A stretch of DNA of 63,265 bases from Candidatus Kosakonia sp. 282A-S69 (GCF_029433855.1 NZ_JAROAU010000002.1:1-63265); one strand, 5' to 3'. Counted from the stretch's first letter, positions 51,932 through 60,236 are shown. A program made the numbers and translations. The notes: a model not told the origin generated them from the letters alone.

Positions 51932-52567
51932 ATGAAAGTAAAAGAGAATCTGTGGGGAAAGCGTGGACGCCCACGGAAGTTCACTGCGGGCGAAACAGTG
52001 GAGTGGCGGCTGCGTGCGCCGGACAATCTGCTGATGGAACTGCGGGTGTGTGCCCGAATTAGCGAGAGGAGTGTTAACGATGAAATTATCGCACGGTTGC
52101 TTATTTCACTGAATTATCAGCCGCATGTGCCTGTTATTAAAACGGCTGAGGGGGAAAGGTTAATTTCTCTGGCAGTGAAGTTTGAAGAGTGGCTGTGTGA
52201 TTTATTAAGTAATGGTAGTGAAGATGAAAATGAAAACAGAAAGGAAAAGGCGCGCGATGAGCCTGCCTGGATGTGGCGTGAAGGTGTGCGGGTGTTAATT
52301 CCCGGAAAGACGTCAGGCTACAGTATGCGCATTCCTGAAAATCTTGCCTCTGAAATCAGAATTATGGCGCGGGTGCATAAGCGCAGCCTGAATGACGAAA
52401 TGCTGACAAGGTTGATGGATTCTATGGGTTATTTAACCCAGCGTCTTCTTGACCAGAACGAGGATGCGCAGGCGCTTAAAGTGCTGTGCATGTCATTTGA
52501 GTGGTATCTCAGGGAAAAATTATCGGAAGCAGGGGATGTGCCGCTTCCGTGGAATAAACCGGAGTAA
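51932..52567 (+). CDS. Tandem ribbon-helix-helix DNA-binding protein (TraY-like)
   Basis: 211 aa with two Arc/MetJ-type RHH units: EWRLRAPDNLLMELRVCARI...SVNDEIIARLL (about 24-60) and YSMRIPENLASEIRIMARVH...SLNDEMLTRLM (about 130-165), joined by an acidic linker. The N-terminus is very basic (KENLWGKRGRPRKFT). F TraY is also a tandem RHH protein, which bends oriT, aids nicking and activates the tra promoter. Here the gene is on the opposite strand, divergent from traA and convergent with traM, and is larger (211 versus ~131 aa). It is probably the operon regulator and relaxosome factor. Confidence 0.8.
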   Translation: MKVKENLWGKRGRPRKFTAGETVEWRLRAPDNLLMELRVCARISERSVNDEIIARLLISLNYQPHVPVIKTAEGERLISLAVKFEEWLCDLLSNGSEDENENRKEKARDEPAWMWREGVRVLIPGKTSGYSMRIPENLASEIRIMARVHKRSLNDEMLTRLMDSMGYLTQRLLDQNEDAQALKVLCMSFEWYLREKLSEAGDVPLPWNKPE

Positions 52568-52578
52568 TCGTGACAGGT

Positions 52579-52602
52579 CTGGCCGGCGGCTTTGCCGGTC
52601 AG
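52579..52602 (+). terminator. Hairpin between RHH gene and traM
   Basis: Arms CTGGCCGGC (52579-52587) and GCCGGTCAG (52594-52602), one G-T pair, then GTTGTTATTCTTCTT. It likely ends the RHH transcript. Confidence 0.55.
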
Positions 52603-52606
52603 GTTG

Positions 52607-52999
52607 TTATTCTTCTTCAGATATGAAGTGGTGAGATTCGGCCTCGTCCTCAGCATTGTTCATTGCCGTAAAATTCTGGCTGAGCAGCTCTTCCAGATTA
52701 CCGTCCGGGCTTATGCCTTTAGAATTCAGGTACATTTCTGTAATCATTGTCATCAGTATCATGGTTCCTTCCCTTGCTCCGCTCGCTTTTTTTATTAAAT
52801 CCCGACGAAACCCTTCGAGATCGAAACTGGCAGGTTCTTCCCTCGATTTATATACCATGATACCCAGGCGAACGAGTTCATTGACCTGATTGGAATAGCT
52901 CACATCGCTGCTTGTTGCGCCCTTCTGTCTTTCCATTTCAAGAATACCTTCAATCTCGCGATCGATTTTATCTTTAAAGTAGATATTTTTACGCGGCAT
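52607..52999 (-). CDS. traM: Relaxosome protein TraM
   Basis: 130 aa (F TraM 127) from the ATG at 52999. The frame extending to 53221 runs into oriT and is not translated with a visible RBS. The N-terminal RHH unit (MPRKNIYFKDKIDREIEGIL, then VNELVRLGIMVYKSRE) aligns with F TraM, and a helical tetramerisation domain follows. The C-terminal tail is acidic (NAEDEAESHHFISEEE). It binds sites in oriT and contacts TraD. The gene runs away from oriT. Confidence 0.9.
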   Translation of the reverse strand: MPRKNIYFKDKIDREIEGILEMERQKGATSSDVSYSNQVNELVRLGIMVYKSREEPASFDLEGFRRDLIKKASGAREGTMILMTMITEMYLNSKGISPDGNLEELLSQNFTAMNNAEDEAESHHFISEEE

Positions 53000-53440
53000 T
53001 AATTTTCCGTCCTGTTCAAACAGTGCCGGAAGCAGCACTGTAAGCGAAAGATTTTTAAAAAATGAGTCTGGATGATTTTGCGTAATATGGTGTGTTAATC
53101 CGGCACCTGTCAATGAAAAATTACTTTTATACAGGTGTTCGCTTGCGGCACTGCATGGTGTGTTAATCCGGCACTGTATAACCAAATATGCTTTATAACT
53201 TCCTGAATATACGTAGTACACACCTTTCGGCCACTTTACAGTGCCGCCAGCGGCACCAACAGGTGTGCTGTTCCGGCACTGCTGTGTGGCCGGTTACGGC
53301 ACTGTGATGTGTGGGGAATAACACACCTTTTTCTTTATATTTCAAATACCGCACAAAATAATCAGAACAACAACCTGATTCCAAAGGAAAAATCTGCAAG
53401 ACGAAGTCTTGCGTGGGGTGTCATGTTTTATATGTTTGCA
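53000..53440 (+). other. oriT with nic site and TraM/TraY-type binding repeats
   Basis: The F-type nic core GCGTGGGGTGT is at 53411-53421 on the plus strand, so cleavage is expected between 53421 and 53422, with transfer running to higher coordinates. Just before it is a perfect inverted repeat GCAAGAC-GAA-GTCTTGC (53396-53412). Further left, GGTGTGTTAATCCGGCAC occurs twice exactly (53089-53106, 53157-53174), CGGCACTG-type motifs occur several more times up to ~53310, and there is an inverted pair CACCTGT/ACAGGTG (53105-53111, 53131-53137). These are likely TraM- and RHH-binding sites. 53440-53624 holds no gene. Confidence 0.88.
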
Positions 53441-53624
53441 AAGAGCGGCCAATAATAAGCGACACCAGAGCCTCTTTAATATCAGAGACTGACTCCTGGC
53501 ACGTACCCGCAGCGCTCTCTGCGCGTTTGTAAGAGCGGGTATTGATTTAAATGATCGGCGGGGGTATTTTTTATTGCGCTGCTCCGGCGACATTCCACGC
53601 GCGAAAAACGCAAAGGTTATAAAT

Positions 53625-54149
53625 ATGAATAAACTCGGTCTCATTCTGCTCTGCGTCTCAATGTCCTGCAGCGCAGCACCGCAAATGTGTTTCGACCAGG
53701 CTGGGCGGGATTACCAAATCGACCCGCTGCTGCTGATGTCAATTTCAATCAAAGAAAGTCGACTCAGGCCCGCTGCGGTTAATAAGGCGAACAATGACGG
53801 TTCGGAGGATGTATGCGGGATGCAGATAAACAGTTCGCATTACAGGAAACTGAAAAAGTTTAATATTACGCGATCGGATCTGCTTAATGATCCTTGCGTG
53901 TGCGTTTACACCGGCGGGTGGGTTCTTGCGCATAACTTCAGGTCATACGGAAAAAACTGGGACAGTGTGGGAATGTATAATACCGGGCCGTCGAAAAACC
54001 TGATCAAACAGCGACGGGCCTATGCCGAAGATATCAGAAATATTTACCGCATTCTGCTGGCCAGAAAATCCATACTGGCGCAGCGTTCTGTGCAGCAGGA
54101 AGAAACGCAGCTGACGGCAAAAATAACGCATGAGCCGCTGAAAGACTGA
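53625..54149 (+). CDS. Lytic transglycosylase (gene X / Orf169 type)
   Basis: 174 aa from the ATG at 53625 (AAAGG upstream). Signal peptide 1-18 (cut after CSA). SLT domain with catalytic Glu in SISIKESRLRPAAVN and GMQINSSHY, MYNTGPS motifs. It is periplasmic, cutting peptidoglycan to let the transfer channel through. It is the first gene past nic on the leading side, as in F, and the only leading-region gene on the plus strand. Confidence 0.92.
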   Translation: MNKLGLILLCVSMSCSAAPQMCFDQAGRDYQIDPLLLMSISIKESRLRPAAVNKANNDGSEDVCGMQINSSHYRKLKKFNITRSDLLNDPCVCVYTGGWVLAHNFRSYGKNWDSVGMYNTGPSKNLIKQRRAYAEDIRNIYRILLARKSILAQRSVQQEETQLTAKITHEPLKD

Positions 54150-54153
54150 TATA

Positions 54154-54180
54154 AAAAAACCCGGTTAACCGGTTTTTTTT
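54154..54180. terminator. Bidirectional terminator between convergent genes
   Basis: Perfect palindrome AACCGGTTAACCGGTT-type with A-tract before and T8 after (AAAAAAACCCGGTTAACCGG, then TTTTTTTT). It can serve the transglycosylase gene and the DUF932 gene. Confidence 0.85.
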
Positions 54181-54182
54181 AT

Positions 54183-55004
54183 TCAGCTTTTCAGCAGGGC
54201 AAACTCTTCCGCCATTTTCCACAGCGCATGGTTAAGTTTGATGTCGCCATCAATTCCGGTCACCGGTCGCGTCGTGGTTCTTTTTCCTTTCGCCGTTCTG
54301 CCACGCACGCCACCTTTGATCAGATTCTCCTGCACAATATTAAAGGACGTCCACAAATCGGTTTCTTTGTCATACCAGGCGCGGGGCTGAATTATCTGCT
54401 CCGGGGTGACCGGCGATTTATCCTTGCCATATTTATATTCCAGCGCCATCGCGCCGAGCAGGCGACGTTCTGCGCTGTCGAGCTGGATGCTTTTCATTTT
54501 TTCCATATTGTCGGCGACGGCATCGAACACGCCCAGCACCTCATATGCCCCCTCGATAACCTGCGAAACAATATCCCCTTTGTGGGGCACGTTAATTTCG
54601 CCGAACGATTTCCAGCACACCAGGCCATTTGTGCAGACCTGACGGAAAATACCGGGGATCATTTTATAACTGCTGGAGCCATCATGGCTGTTCAGTAAAA
54701 CGATTTCCGGCACCTCTGACCCGCTGCCGTTATTTCCGCGACGCAGGCGAATCATGTGTTTGGTAAAATCCCGGCGTTCCGGATCGCGTACCCGTGACTG
54801 CCCGGCATAATACGGCTCGAATCCTTCCTCACGTAATTTATCCAGCAGAGTAATGGTCGGAATATAGGTGTAGCGTTCAGAGCGTGACTCATGTTTTTCA
54901 ACAGAAAATGCGCTCGGAACGACACGCATTAATTCATCGTTCGTTAACGGGCGGGTATTACGCATCGTGTTCGGGGCAGCATAACGGGTGGATAAGCGGA
55001 CCAT
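54183..55004 (-). CDS. DUF932-domain protein of the leading region
   Basis: 273 aa. The central part (HMIRLRRGNNGSGSEVPEIVLLNSHDGSSSYKMIPGIFRQVCTNGLVC) has the DUF932 pattern found on F-like plasmids and phages. The molecular role is unknown. It is among the earliest minus-strand genes to enter the recipient, so an establishment or anti-defence role is plausible but not shown. Confidence 0.8.
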   Translation of the reverse strand: MVRLSTRYAAPNTMRNTRPLTNDELMRVVPSAFSVEKHESRSERYTYIPTITLLDKLREEGFEPYYAGQSRVRDPERRDFTKHMIRLRRGNNGSGSEVPEIVLLNSHDGSSSYKMIPGIFRQVCTNGLVCWKSFGEINVPHKGDIVSQVIEGAYEVLGVFDAVADNMEKMKSIQLDSAERRLLGAMALEYKYGKDKSPVTPEQIIQPRAWYDKETDLWTSFNIVQENLIKGGVRGRTAKGKRTTTRPVTGIDGDIKLNHALWKMAEEFALLKS

Positions 55005-55025
55005 AATTTTCTCCTTAACAGTTAA

Positions 55026-55322
55026 TCAGTCAGATAAAACACGAAATAAAGAATCGAGCGGCATGGCAGCCGCAACCGGCCAGCCATTTGCAATCCAGAT
55101 GACGCTGAAGTCCGGCACATCGTCCTGATATATGACGATCTCCTCCGCGCCAGCTGGCGGGTCAAAGTCGTGGCGTTTCGCGCCAGGCATGTCATATGTG
55201 ACAGCAAAAACCCAGCAGAGAATGTCAGTGGCCTGGGCATCCGTCAGGGGCGTGTCTTTTCCACCCATCTTCCTGGAAGATTCGGGAGCGGCGGTTTTGC
55301 CGTTGACGTTTCGTGTGTGCAT
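55026..55322 (-). CDS. Leading-region protein A with shared N-terminus
   Basis: 98 aa from the ATG at 55322, with AGGAG 8 nt upstream. Residues 1-22, MHTRNVNGKTAAPESSRKMG and on, are nearly the same as in proteins B (57252-57575) and C (62343-62633), while the rest (DAQATDILCWVFAVTYDMPG...) is unrelated to them. Acidic, soluble, no known family. The upstream ~470 bp is repeat A. The small size, place and shared start suggest expression early in the recipient. Confidence 0.7.
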   Translation of the reverse strand: MHTRNVNGKTAAPESSRKMGGKDTPLTDAQATDILCWVFAVTYDMPGAKRHDFDPPAGAEEIVIYQDDVPDFSVIWIANGWPVAAAMPLDSLFRVLSD

Positions 55323-55795
55323 TCTGGTTTTCTCCTCGTCGATGGTTAATCCATCTCCCTGGTGAGTTCTCTCGCGGCGAAGGGCAAAGGAGCGACGGCA
55401 AGGGGAGGAAGGAGGGGGGCGGAGACAAAAGTTTTTGCGGCCGTTCGCAAAAACTTTTGGCGGAGTGCATATCACCCCCCGGATGACGGCCCGACGGTGC
55501 TACGACCAGCCCTCCGCGTGAGAACGTCAGGGTGATGGTCAACAGCATGCTGACAGAATGCACACACCCGACACGTCGGAACGGCGTGGCGACCTTAAAG
55601 CACCGGCAGCGCCGGGGCGGTGGACGCGGCGCGACCGGTACAGTCGCAGCAAGCGGTGCCGTTGACCTTCTCCATCGGGGCCTAGCGAAGCGCGAAACCC
55701 GAAGGGGTTCGGCCGGAGACTGGAGCCCGCGCGCGGGCGACGGGCGGAGTAGGGCCGACGACCCGGCCGGAACGGACGGGGAGCCGAAGGTGGCC
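55323..55795 (-). repeat. Leading-region repeat A (~472 bp, hairpin-rich, candidate ssDNA promoter)
   Basis: First of three similar copies (B 57576-58046, C 62634-63106), each directly upstream of a small minus-strand gene. It has a perfect 14-bp hairpin CAAAAGTTTTTGCG / CGCAAAAACTTTTG (55426-55439, 55446-55459), GCCCGCGCGCGGGC, CGAAACCC/GGGGTTCG and other GC-rich palindromes. On the transferred plus strand these would fold when single-stranded. 55796-56035 adds only a CGTTCCCC/GGGGAACG hairpin (55984-56002). Confidence 0.8.
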
Positions 55796-56035
55796 AGCCC
55801 CTGACCTTGATTTTGATTTTGTTGCCAGAAACAACCGGGAATGGTGAGCAGCCCAGGCTAATCCTGCGCAACCCCCACAGAGGCAGCAGAACACAGGAGC
55901 AGATGAGAGGCATCTGTATGCAGATGAGGGCGAGGAGGCGGAGGGAGGAGAGCGGGTGCGCCGAAGGCGTTCCCGCCCTGCCCCGTTCCCCGGAGGGGAA
56001 CGCCCTTCCCGGCTTTTGCCGTTCCGGGCACGGAC

Positions 56036-56386
56036 TCAGAAATCGTCTTCCTCTTCAGCATCGAAGTGAAATTCAGCGACCCTGAGCAGTTCCGGCAGAC
56101 CGTTACCTGCCGGGGAGATGATCCCCACCTGGCGGCACAGGTGCATCATATCTGCCATGAAATCGACGATAACGCTTCCCACCGGCTCGCCATCTTCAGC
56201 CATGCCGGTGCGTTGCGCGAACAGCCACAGCGCTTCGGCAGCCAGGGCGGCGCGCTGCTGGTTGTCGTGTATCACCACGGGAAACTCCGCGATCGGCAGC
56301 TGTGCCGCCAGCGCTTCCAGCTCTGTCGCCGGGACTGTTTCAGCCGCAGTGTGTTCCGGGGCTGTATCAGTCAGGTTAACTTTCAT
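56036..56386 (-). CDS. Hypothetical acidic leading-region protein
   Basis: 116 aa from the ATG at 56386 with GGGAG upstream. Soluble, acidic (ends FHFDAEEEDDF), mostly helical (DNQQRAALAAEALWLFAQRTG). No family is recognised. Strongly acidic small proteins in leading regions include anti-defence proteins, but this is only a hint. Confidence 0.6.
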   Translation of the reverse strand: MKVNLTDTAPEHTAAETVPATELEALAAQLPIAEFPVVIHDNQQRAALAAEALWLFAQRTGMAEDGEPVGSVIVDFMADMMHLCRQVGIISPAGNGLPELLRVAEFHFDAEEEDDF

Positions 56387-56438
56387 CGTTATTCTCCCTT
56401 TCAGTGGCAGGCCACCCCCGCAGTTGTGGCCGCCTCCC

Positions 56439-56633
56439 TTATGCCAGTCCCAGCGCCGGATAAACGCTGCTGCCATTATCTGCGTCCGCAGACGCCCCCA
56501 GACCGGAGTGAACCGTGGTCATAAACTCCTGCCAGCGCGCAAAGGGCATGGCTGGGATGTGCGCGGGTTTTCCTGCGCGCAGGGCGTTTACAAACGTCCT
56601 CGCATGTGCGACAGTTTGCGGGTCAAATTTCAT
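56439..56633 (-). CDS. Small leading-region protein (64 aa)
   Basis: 64 aa with a perfect AGGAGG Shine-Dalgarno. Reads MKFDPQTVAHARTFVNALRA and ends VYPALGLA. No membrane segment and no family recognised. It starts ~80 nt after the 155-aa gene. Confidence 0.6.
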   Translation of the reverse strand: MKFDPQTVAHARTFVNALRAGKPAHIPAMPFARWQEFMTTVHSGLGASADADNGSSVYPALGLA

Positions 56634-56714
56634 GGATACTACCTCCTGGTTTTTGATGAGGGCGGCACCTTGACCGTGCTGCCCGTTGATTAAGCAGGGC
56701 TTTGCCCTGCTTTT

Positions 56715-57182
56715 TTAATGCCCGGAATTCGCTGAATCCCCGGCAAAAAACGTGCTGACGAGACTTTCTCTGATCTGCTCCGGCGTCAGCGTGTCCAGAT
56801 CGCGGCACTCGAAGAAGCGCCCACGCAAGCGGGCAAAAATGCTGGTCACATCCCCGCCATACCGTTCCGAAGACTTGAACGACTCACACTCACCGCTGCG
56901 GTGCCAGTCCATCGGCGGCAGCACCTCCAGCTGGTCGATGTACCGCGCCTCGCTGATTTCGCACCAGGGCTGCCGGTAACCGTCATTCTCGCGTTTCAGT
57001 GCATCCACGGTGGGGATCAGCTCCATATCGGGCATCTCCTCACGCATCTGCGCCAGAGTCTGGCCGCCGAATGCCGAACGCCATTCCTCGCCTGACTGCA
57101 CGGCGTAAGCCCAGATGCGCGACCGCGATACCTGAAAGAAAGCCATTTCGGTGGGCCTGAGTACTGCTTCAAGTGCTGACAT
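56715..57182 (-). CDS. Hypothetical leading-region protein (155 aa)
   Basis: 155 aa with GGAGG just before the ATG. Soluble, with Trp- and Glu-rich stretches (WAYAVQSGEEWRSAFGGQTL, LPPMDWHRSGECESFKSSER) and a C-terminal helix. Not recognised. It lies between protein B and the 64-aa gene, all on the minus strand, possibly one transcript started at repeat B. Confidence 0.6.
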   Translation of the reverse strand: MSALEAVLRPTEMAFFQVSRSRIWAYAVQSGEEWRSAFGGQTLAQMREEMPDMELIPTVDALKRENDGYRQPWCEISEARYIDQLEVLPPMDWHRSGECESFKSSERYGGDVTSIFARLRGRFFECRDLDTLTPEQIRESLVSTFFAGDSANSGH

Positions 57183-57251
57183 TTTTCCTCCTGGAGGCAG
57201 CCTGTAGCCGCCATTTCGTGTTTATCTGCCGCCCGTCAGGGCGGCACCGTG

Positions 57252-57575
57252 TTAAATGCTGAAGCCCTGGCGCTTAATTTCGCGGGCAAATTGTCTGAAG
57301 TGGTCAGCCTCCACCAGGTGAACGTGGCGAAATTGCTCATCCACGCCGCCACTGAGCGCATAGTGGTAGCGACCTTTCATTTTCTCCGGGCTGCGGCGGC
57401 GCATTTTCGTCAGCTCCGCGAGCGAGCTGAACGCCATCACATCCCATTCAGAATCCGGGGCAGAGGTGCCGGTTTCGTTTTCAGCGATCAGGATGGTGAG
57501 CGACGCGGTTTTGCCCCCCATCTTTCTGGTAGATTCCTGAGCGGCGGTTTTGATGTTGACGTTTTGTGTGTGCAT
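57252..57575 (-). CDS. Leading-region protein B with shared N-terminus
   Basis: 107 aa from the ATG at 57575. The start MHTQNVNIKTAAQESTRKMG is shared with protein A and in part with C. The rest (EWDVMAFSSLAELTKMRRRS...VDEQFRHVHLVEADHFRQFA) is different and looks like a small mixed alpha/beta domain. No family is recognised. Repeat B is immediately upstream. Confidence 0.68.
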   Translation of the reverse strand: MHTQNVNIKTAAQESTRKMGGKTASLTILIAENETGTSAPDSEWDVMAFSSLAELTKMRRRSPEKMKGRYHYALSGGVDEQFRHVHLVEADHFRQFAREIKRQGFSI

Positions 57576-58046
57576 TCTGGTTTTCTCCTCGTTGATGGTT
57601 AAGGCCATCTCCCTGGTGAGTTCATCGCGGCAAGGGCAAAGGAGCGCCGGCAAGGAGAGGAAGGAGGGGGCGGAGACAAAAGTTTTTGTGGCCGTTCGCA
57701 AAAAGTTTTGACGGAGTGCATTTCACCCCCCGGATGACGACCCGGCGGTGCTACGAACAGCCCTCCGCGAAGGACGGCCAGGGAGACGGGCATCAACGCG
57801 CTGACAGAATGCACACACCCGACACGGCGGAACGGCGTGGCGCCCTTAAAGCACCGGCCGCGCCGGGGCGGTGGACGCGGCGCGACCGGAACGGTCGCAG
57901 CAGGCGGTGCCGTTGACCTTTTCCATCGGGGCCTAGCGAAGCCCGAAACCCGAAGGGGTTCGGCCGGAGACTGGAGCCCGCGCGCGGGCGACGGGCGGAG
58001 TAGGGCCGACGACCCGGCCGGTACGGACGGGGAGCCGAAGGTGGCC
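57576..58046 (-). repeat. Leading-region repeat B (~471 bp)
   Basis: Second copy of the repeat at 55323-55795, very similar throughout. The main hairpin (57677-57690 with 57697-57710) has two mismatches. GCCCGCGCGCGGGC and GGGGTTCG palindromes are kept. Ends GAGCCGAAGGTGGCC like the others. Confidence 0.8.
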
Positions 58047-58560
58047 TGTTCCGTGTTGTTGTTAACTGAGGGAGGCAAAAAAAACCAGTCCGGGCATGGA
58101 CTGGTCAGAAGTAGCAAATAAGCTGGATCACACTGTGGCCGGTATTGTTACTTTTCCCTTTACCGAATCACTCCGGCGCAGAACCCTTCCGGAAGCCTCC
58201 TGGCCTCACCGTACCGGTATTCTCCGCAGCTCTCTTCCCGTCCCTTAACTGCGTATTCACCAGAGCATTGTGTCCATCCGGATCACGTGTCCCCTGACTA
58301 TAGCTGCTCCTCACCCGTTCTGTGTGACCGGTCCCTGATTTCTGCCACAACGTCCGGGGCGTACCAGACGTCGCCTGAAAATATATTCACCGATTATGCT
58401 TCCTGCTTAGGCGACAAGCGAAACGCACTGATTTACACTGGTTTTCCTGTAATGAAGGCTGTTTAGCCCCTCTTACGGTGTACCGGATTTTGCACCGTAA
58501 GGGGTCTTTTTTGTCGGGCACATCCGTTTTGCTGATGCCAGCATCCTGGTATTCAGCGCC
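58047..58560. other. Region without a clear gene between repeat B and hok
   Basis: A 60-codon frame on the minus strand (58168-58350) has unremarkable composition and no RBS. I do not accept it. The only clear feature is the terminator at 58467-58512. Confidence 0.4.
58467..58512 (+). terminator. Strong plus-strand terminator without an assigned gene
   Basis: Arms CCCCTCTTACGGTG (58467-58480) and CACCGTAAGGGG (58493-58504), then TCTTTTTT. No plus-strand gene precedes it, so it may end a small RNA. Confidence 0.7.
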
Positions 58561-58576
58561 GTGGCAGAAACAGAAT

Positions 58577-58603
58577 GGGGCTGCCAGCGAACTGACAGCC
58601 CCA
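58577..58603 (-). terminator. 3' hairpin of hok mRNA
   Basis: Minus strand GGGGCTGTCAG / CTGGCAGCCCC with loop TTCG, then ATTCTGTTTCT. The AAGCGCC just upstream (plus 58611-58617) is complementary to GGCGCTT at the mRNA 5' end (plus 58992-58998), the fold-back element of hok mRNAs. Confidence 0.65.
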
Positions 58604-58672
58604 CTATAAAGGCGCTTTTGGCCCCCGACCCATCAGCCCTGAAATGGCGGGGTTTCCCCCGCCACCAGGTTG

Positions 58673-58831
58673 CTACTTACCGGATTCGTAAGCCATTAAA
58701 GCGGCCACCTCCCTGCTTCCGTCCCTGTAGCGAATTTCGCAGAGCGATTTACGCGTCAGCCAGGTGAATACCAGCAGTGTGATACACACTATCAGCACGC
58801 ACCAGATGAAAGAGTTCGGTGTCAGCTTCAT
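58673..58831 (-). CDS. hok: Hok-family membrane toxin (post-segregational killing)
   Basis: 52 aa from the ATG at 58831, preceded by AAGGAG. One membrane helix (about residues 8-24) and the conserved [28 protein letters not shown] tail identify Hok. It depolarises the inner membrane when plasmid-free cells lose the unstable Sok RNA. In this copy an upstream mok-like frame from the ATG at 58888 ([20 protein letters not shown]) is in frame with hok, so translation could give a 71-aa product. In R1 mok is in a different frame. The promoter TATAAT is at 59010-59005. Confidence 0.93.
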   Translation of the reverse strand: MKLTPNSFIWCVLIVCITLLVFTWLTRKSLCEIRYRDGSREVAALMAYESGK

Positions 58832-58878
58832 AGCCTCATCTCCTTGCCTTGCGGCGGGTAAACGGCTACTCTGATGTT

Positions 58879-58942
58879 GTCGAGACATAGAGTTGGCCCT
58901 GTTGGTTAATTGAAAAATTACCTTCGGGGCTTTCTTCTTTCT
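58879..58942 (+). ncRNA. sok: Sok antisense RNA (predicted)
   Basis: Plus-strand promoter TTGCCT (58844-58849), 17-bp spacer, TACTCT (58867-58872), at the same place as the Sok promoter of R1. The RNA would cover the mok start and end at a U-rich stretch (TTTCTTCTTT). It blocks mok/hok translation and is labile. Confidence 0.6.
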
Positions 58943-59082
58943 GCCTCAGTACAACCGGCATCACTGCCAGCGGCATGAGGCAAAAAGCCTCAAGCGCCGG
59001 TGCCATTATACCGCACCTGGCACACACGCCACCAGGCCTCACGCCGATATTCCGGCACCCGGTACCACGCATTCACTCCCCT

Positions 59083-59805
59083 TCAGTACACCGAATGACC
59101 TAACTTATCGGGCACCTGCCAGCGATCGGCAGCCTTTTCACTGGCGCTCATACCGCTCACCACATCCCTCAGCACATTCAGTACTGACCAGAGCGGTTCA
59201 TGCCGGTGCCATTCCAGCTCCGTCAGTGAGACAAAACGTCTCCGCCACTGCCAGAACAGCGCTGCCAGTTCATACTCACGCAGTTCATCAGCCCAGCGCG
59301 TGTACCACGCCCCCACGTTCTCCGGTGACCGGAAGTTCAGGTCTGTCCGGGCCTGCGCGACCAGACTCTGGTGCAGAATTTCCTCCCGGCAGAGGCTTTT
59401 ATTTTCACGCCGGATCGTTTTATGCAGATGCAGTTTCCCGCGCTGCTCCCTCCGGGATGCATTCCGGAACACCACATCCGGGAACAGACATTCCTGCACC
59501 GTTGCCGGCAGCGGCGAGTGACAGTGCTCACCCCGGCTGACCAGCAGGACTTCGAGCGCCTCCTCAAGCCTGCGCAGGGACCAGATTTTAAAGTGCGGGT
59601 CCCAGCCCAGCCCCGGAATGGCCTGAGCGGTACGGCTGCTGAGACGACTTTCGCCGGTCAGCAGGCGCATGAATGCGCGTGCATGCGGGTTGTCTTCCGG
59701 CAGACGCCTGCGGTTCTCGCGGCGCAGCTCGACTTCGGCCACCGCCTGCAGCGCAGCCTGGCGTGCCGGGTTCAGGGTAACGAGCGCGAGACTGGCGGGG
59801 ATCAT
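59083..59805 (-). CDS. psiA: PsiA, SOS-inhibition operon protein
   Basis: 240 aa, the length of F PsiA. Recognisable blocks are LNPARQAALQAVAEVELRR, CLFPDVVFRNASRREQ, NFRSPENVGAWYTRWADEL and RWQVPDKL at the C-terminus. The gene overlaps psiB by 4 nt (ATGA), the standard psiBA arrangement. Its biochemical role is unclear. Confidence 0.93.
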   Translation of the reverse strand: MIPASLALVTLNPARQAALQAVAEVELRRENRRRLPEDNPHARAFMRLLTGESRLSSRTAQAIPGLGWDPHFKIWSLRRLEEALEVLLVSRGEHCHSPLPATVQECLFPDVVFRNASRREQRGKLHLHKTIRRENKSLCREEILHQSLVAQARTDLNFRSPENVGAWYTRWADELREYELAALFWQWRRRFVSLTELEWHRHEPLWSVLNVLRDVVSGMSASEKAADRWQVPDKLGHSVY

Positions 59806-60236
59806 GACATCACCTCCGCATTCATCAGTTCAGCGATGGTGGCCGCAGAGCAGTTAAAACGGTGCAGTCCGGCAACCTGCGCCAGCAGGGTGCTGACGGC
59901 CACCGGGTCATGCCTGTCGCGCTGCGACAGGATCCTTACCAGTCCCCCGTCTGCCGCCAGCAGGAACAGTGTCCAGGCCGGGAGCATTTCACCGGGGCTG
60001 CACAGGCAGAGAAAGTAGCGGTCGGACCGGTCCGGGGCGAAGCGCAGCTGGACAGGAAACTGGCCGCCGAACTCACTGCGGTACTCGGCATTCACGCGCC
60101 ACCCCTGCGGAACCGGAATGGTGTTCATCACGGCGTCGCTCAGCTGGCGACGTTCTTCATCACCACTTTCGCGGACGGCTTCCAGCTCAGCGGGGATCAT
60201 GCTGTTGAGGACTGCGGGGGTATATTTCATGCTCAT
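59802..60236 (-). CDS. psiB: PsiB, inhibitor of SOS induction
   Basis: 144 aa, exactly the usual length. Typical features are TIPVPQGWRVNAEYRSEFGG, PVQLRFAPDRSDRYFLCLCSPG and the C-terminal HRFNCSAATIAELMN. PsiB binds RecA and stops SOS induction by the incoming single-stranded plasmid. It is placed early in the leading region and upstream of psiA on the minus strand. Confidence 0.95.
   Translation of the reverse strand: MSMKYTPAVLNSMIPAELEAVRESGDEERRQLSDAVMNTIPVPQGWRVNAEYRSEFGGQFPVQLRFAPDRSDRYFLCLCSPGEMLPAWTLFLLAADGGLVRILSQRDRHDPVAVSTLLAQVAGLHRFNCSAATIAELMNAEVMS

Noticed and set aside
53089-53310. Possible CRISPR-like or iteron array in the GGTGTGTTAATCCGGCAC region
   Set aside because: Only two exact copies, irregular spacing and no cas gene. 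Location beside nic and traM fits protein-binding sites of oriT.
55539-55913. Minus-strand ORF inside repeat A (similar ones in B and C)
   Set aside because: Pro/Arg/Ser-rich, no RBS, and lies in non-coding repeat DNA. It is conserved only because the DNA is repeated.
58168-58350. 60-codon minus-strand ORF before hok
   Set aside because: No RBS and composition typical of chance frames.
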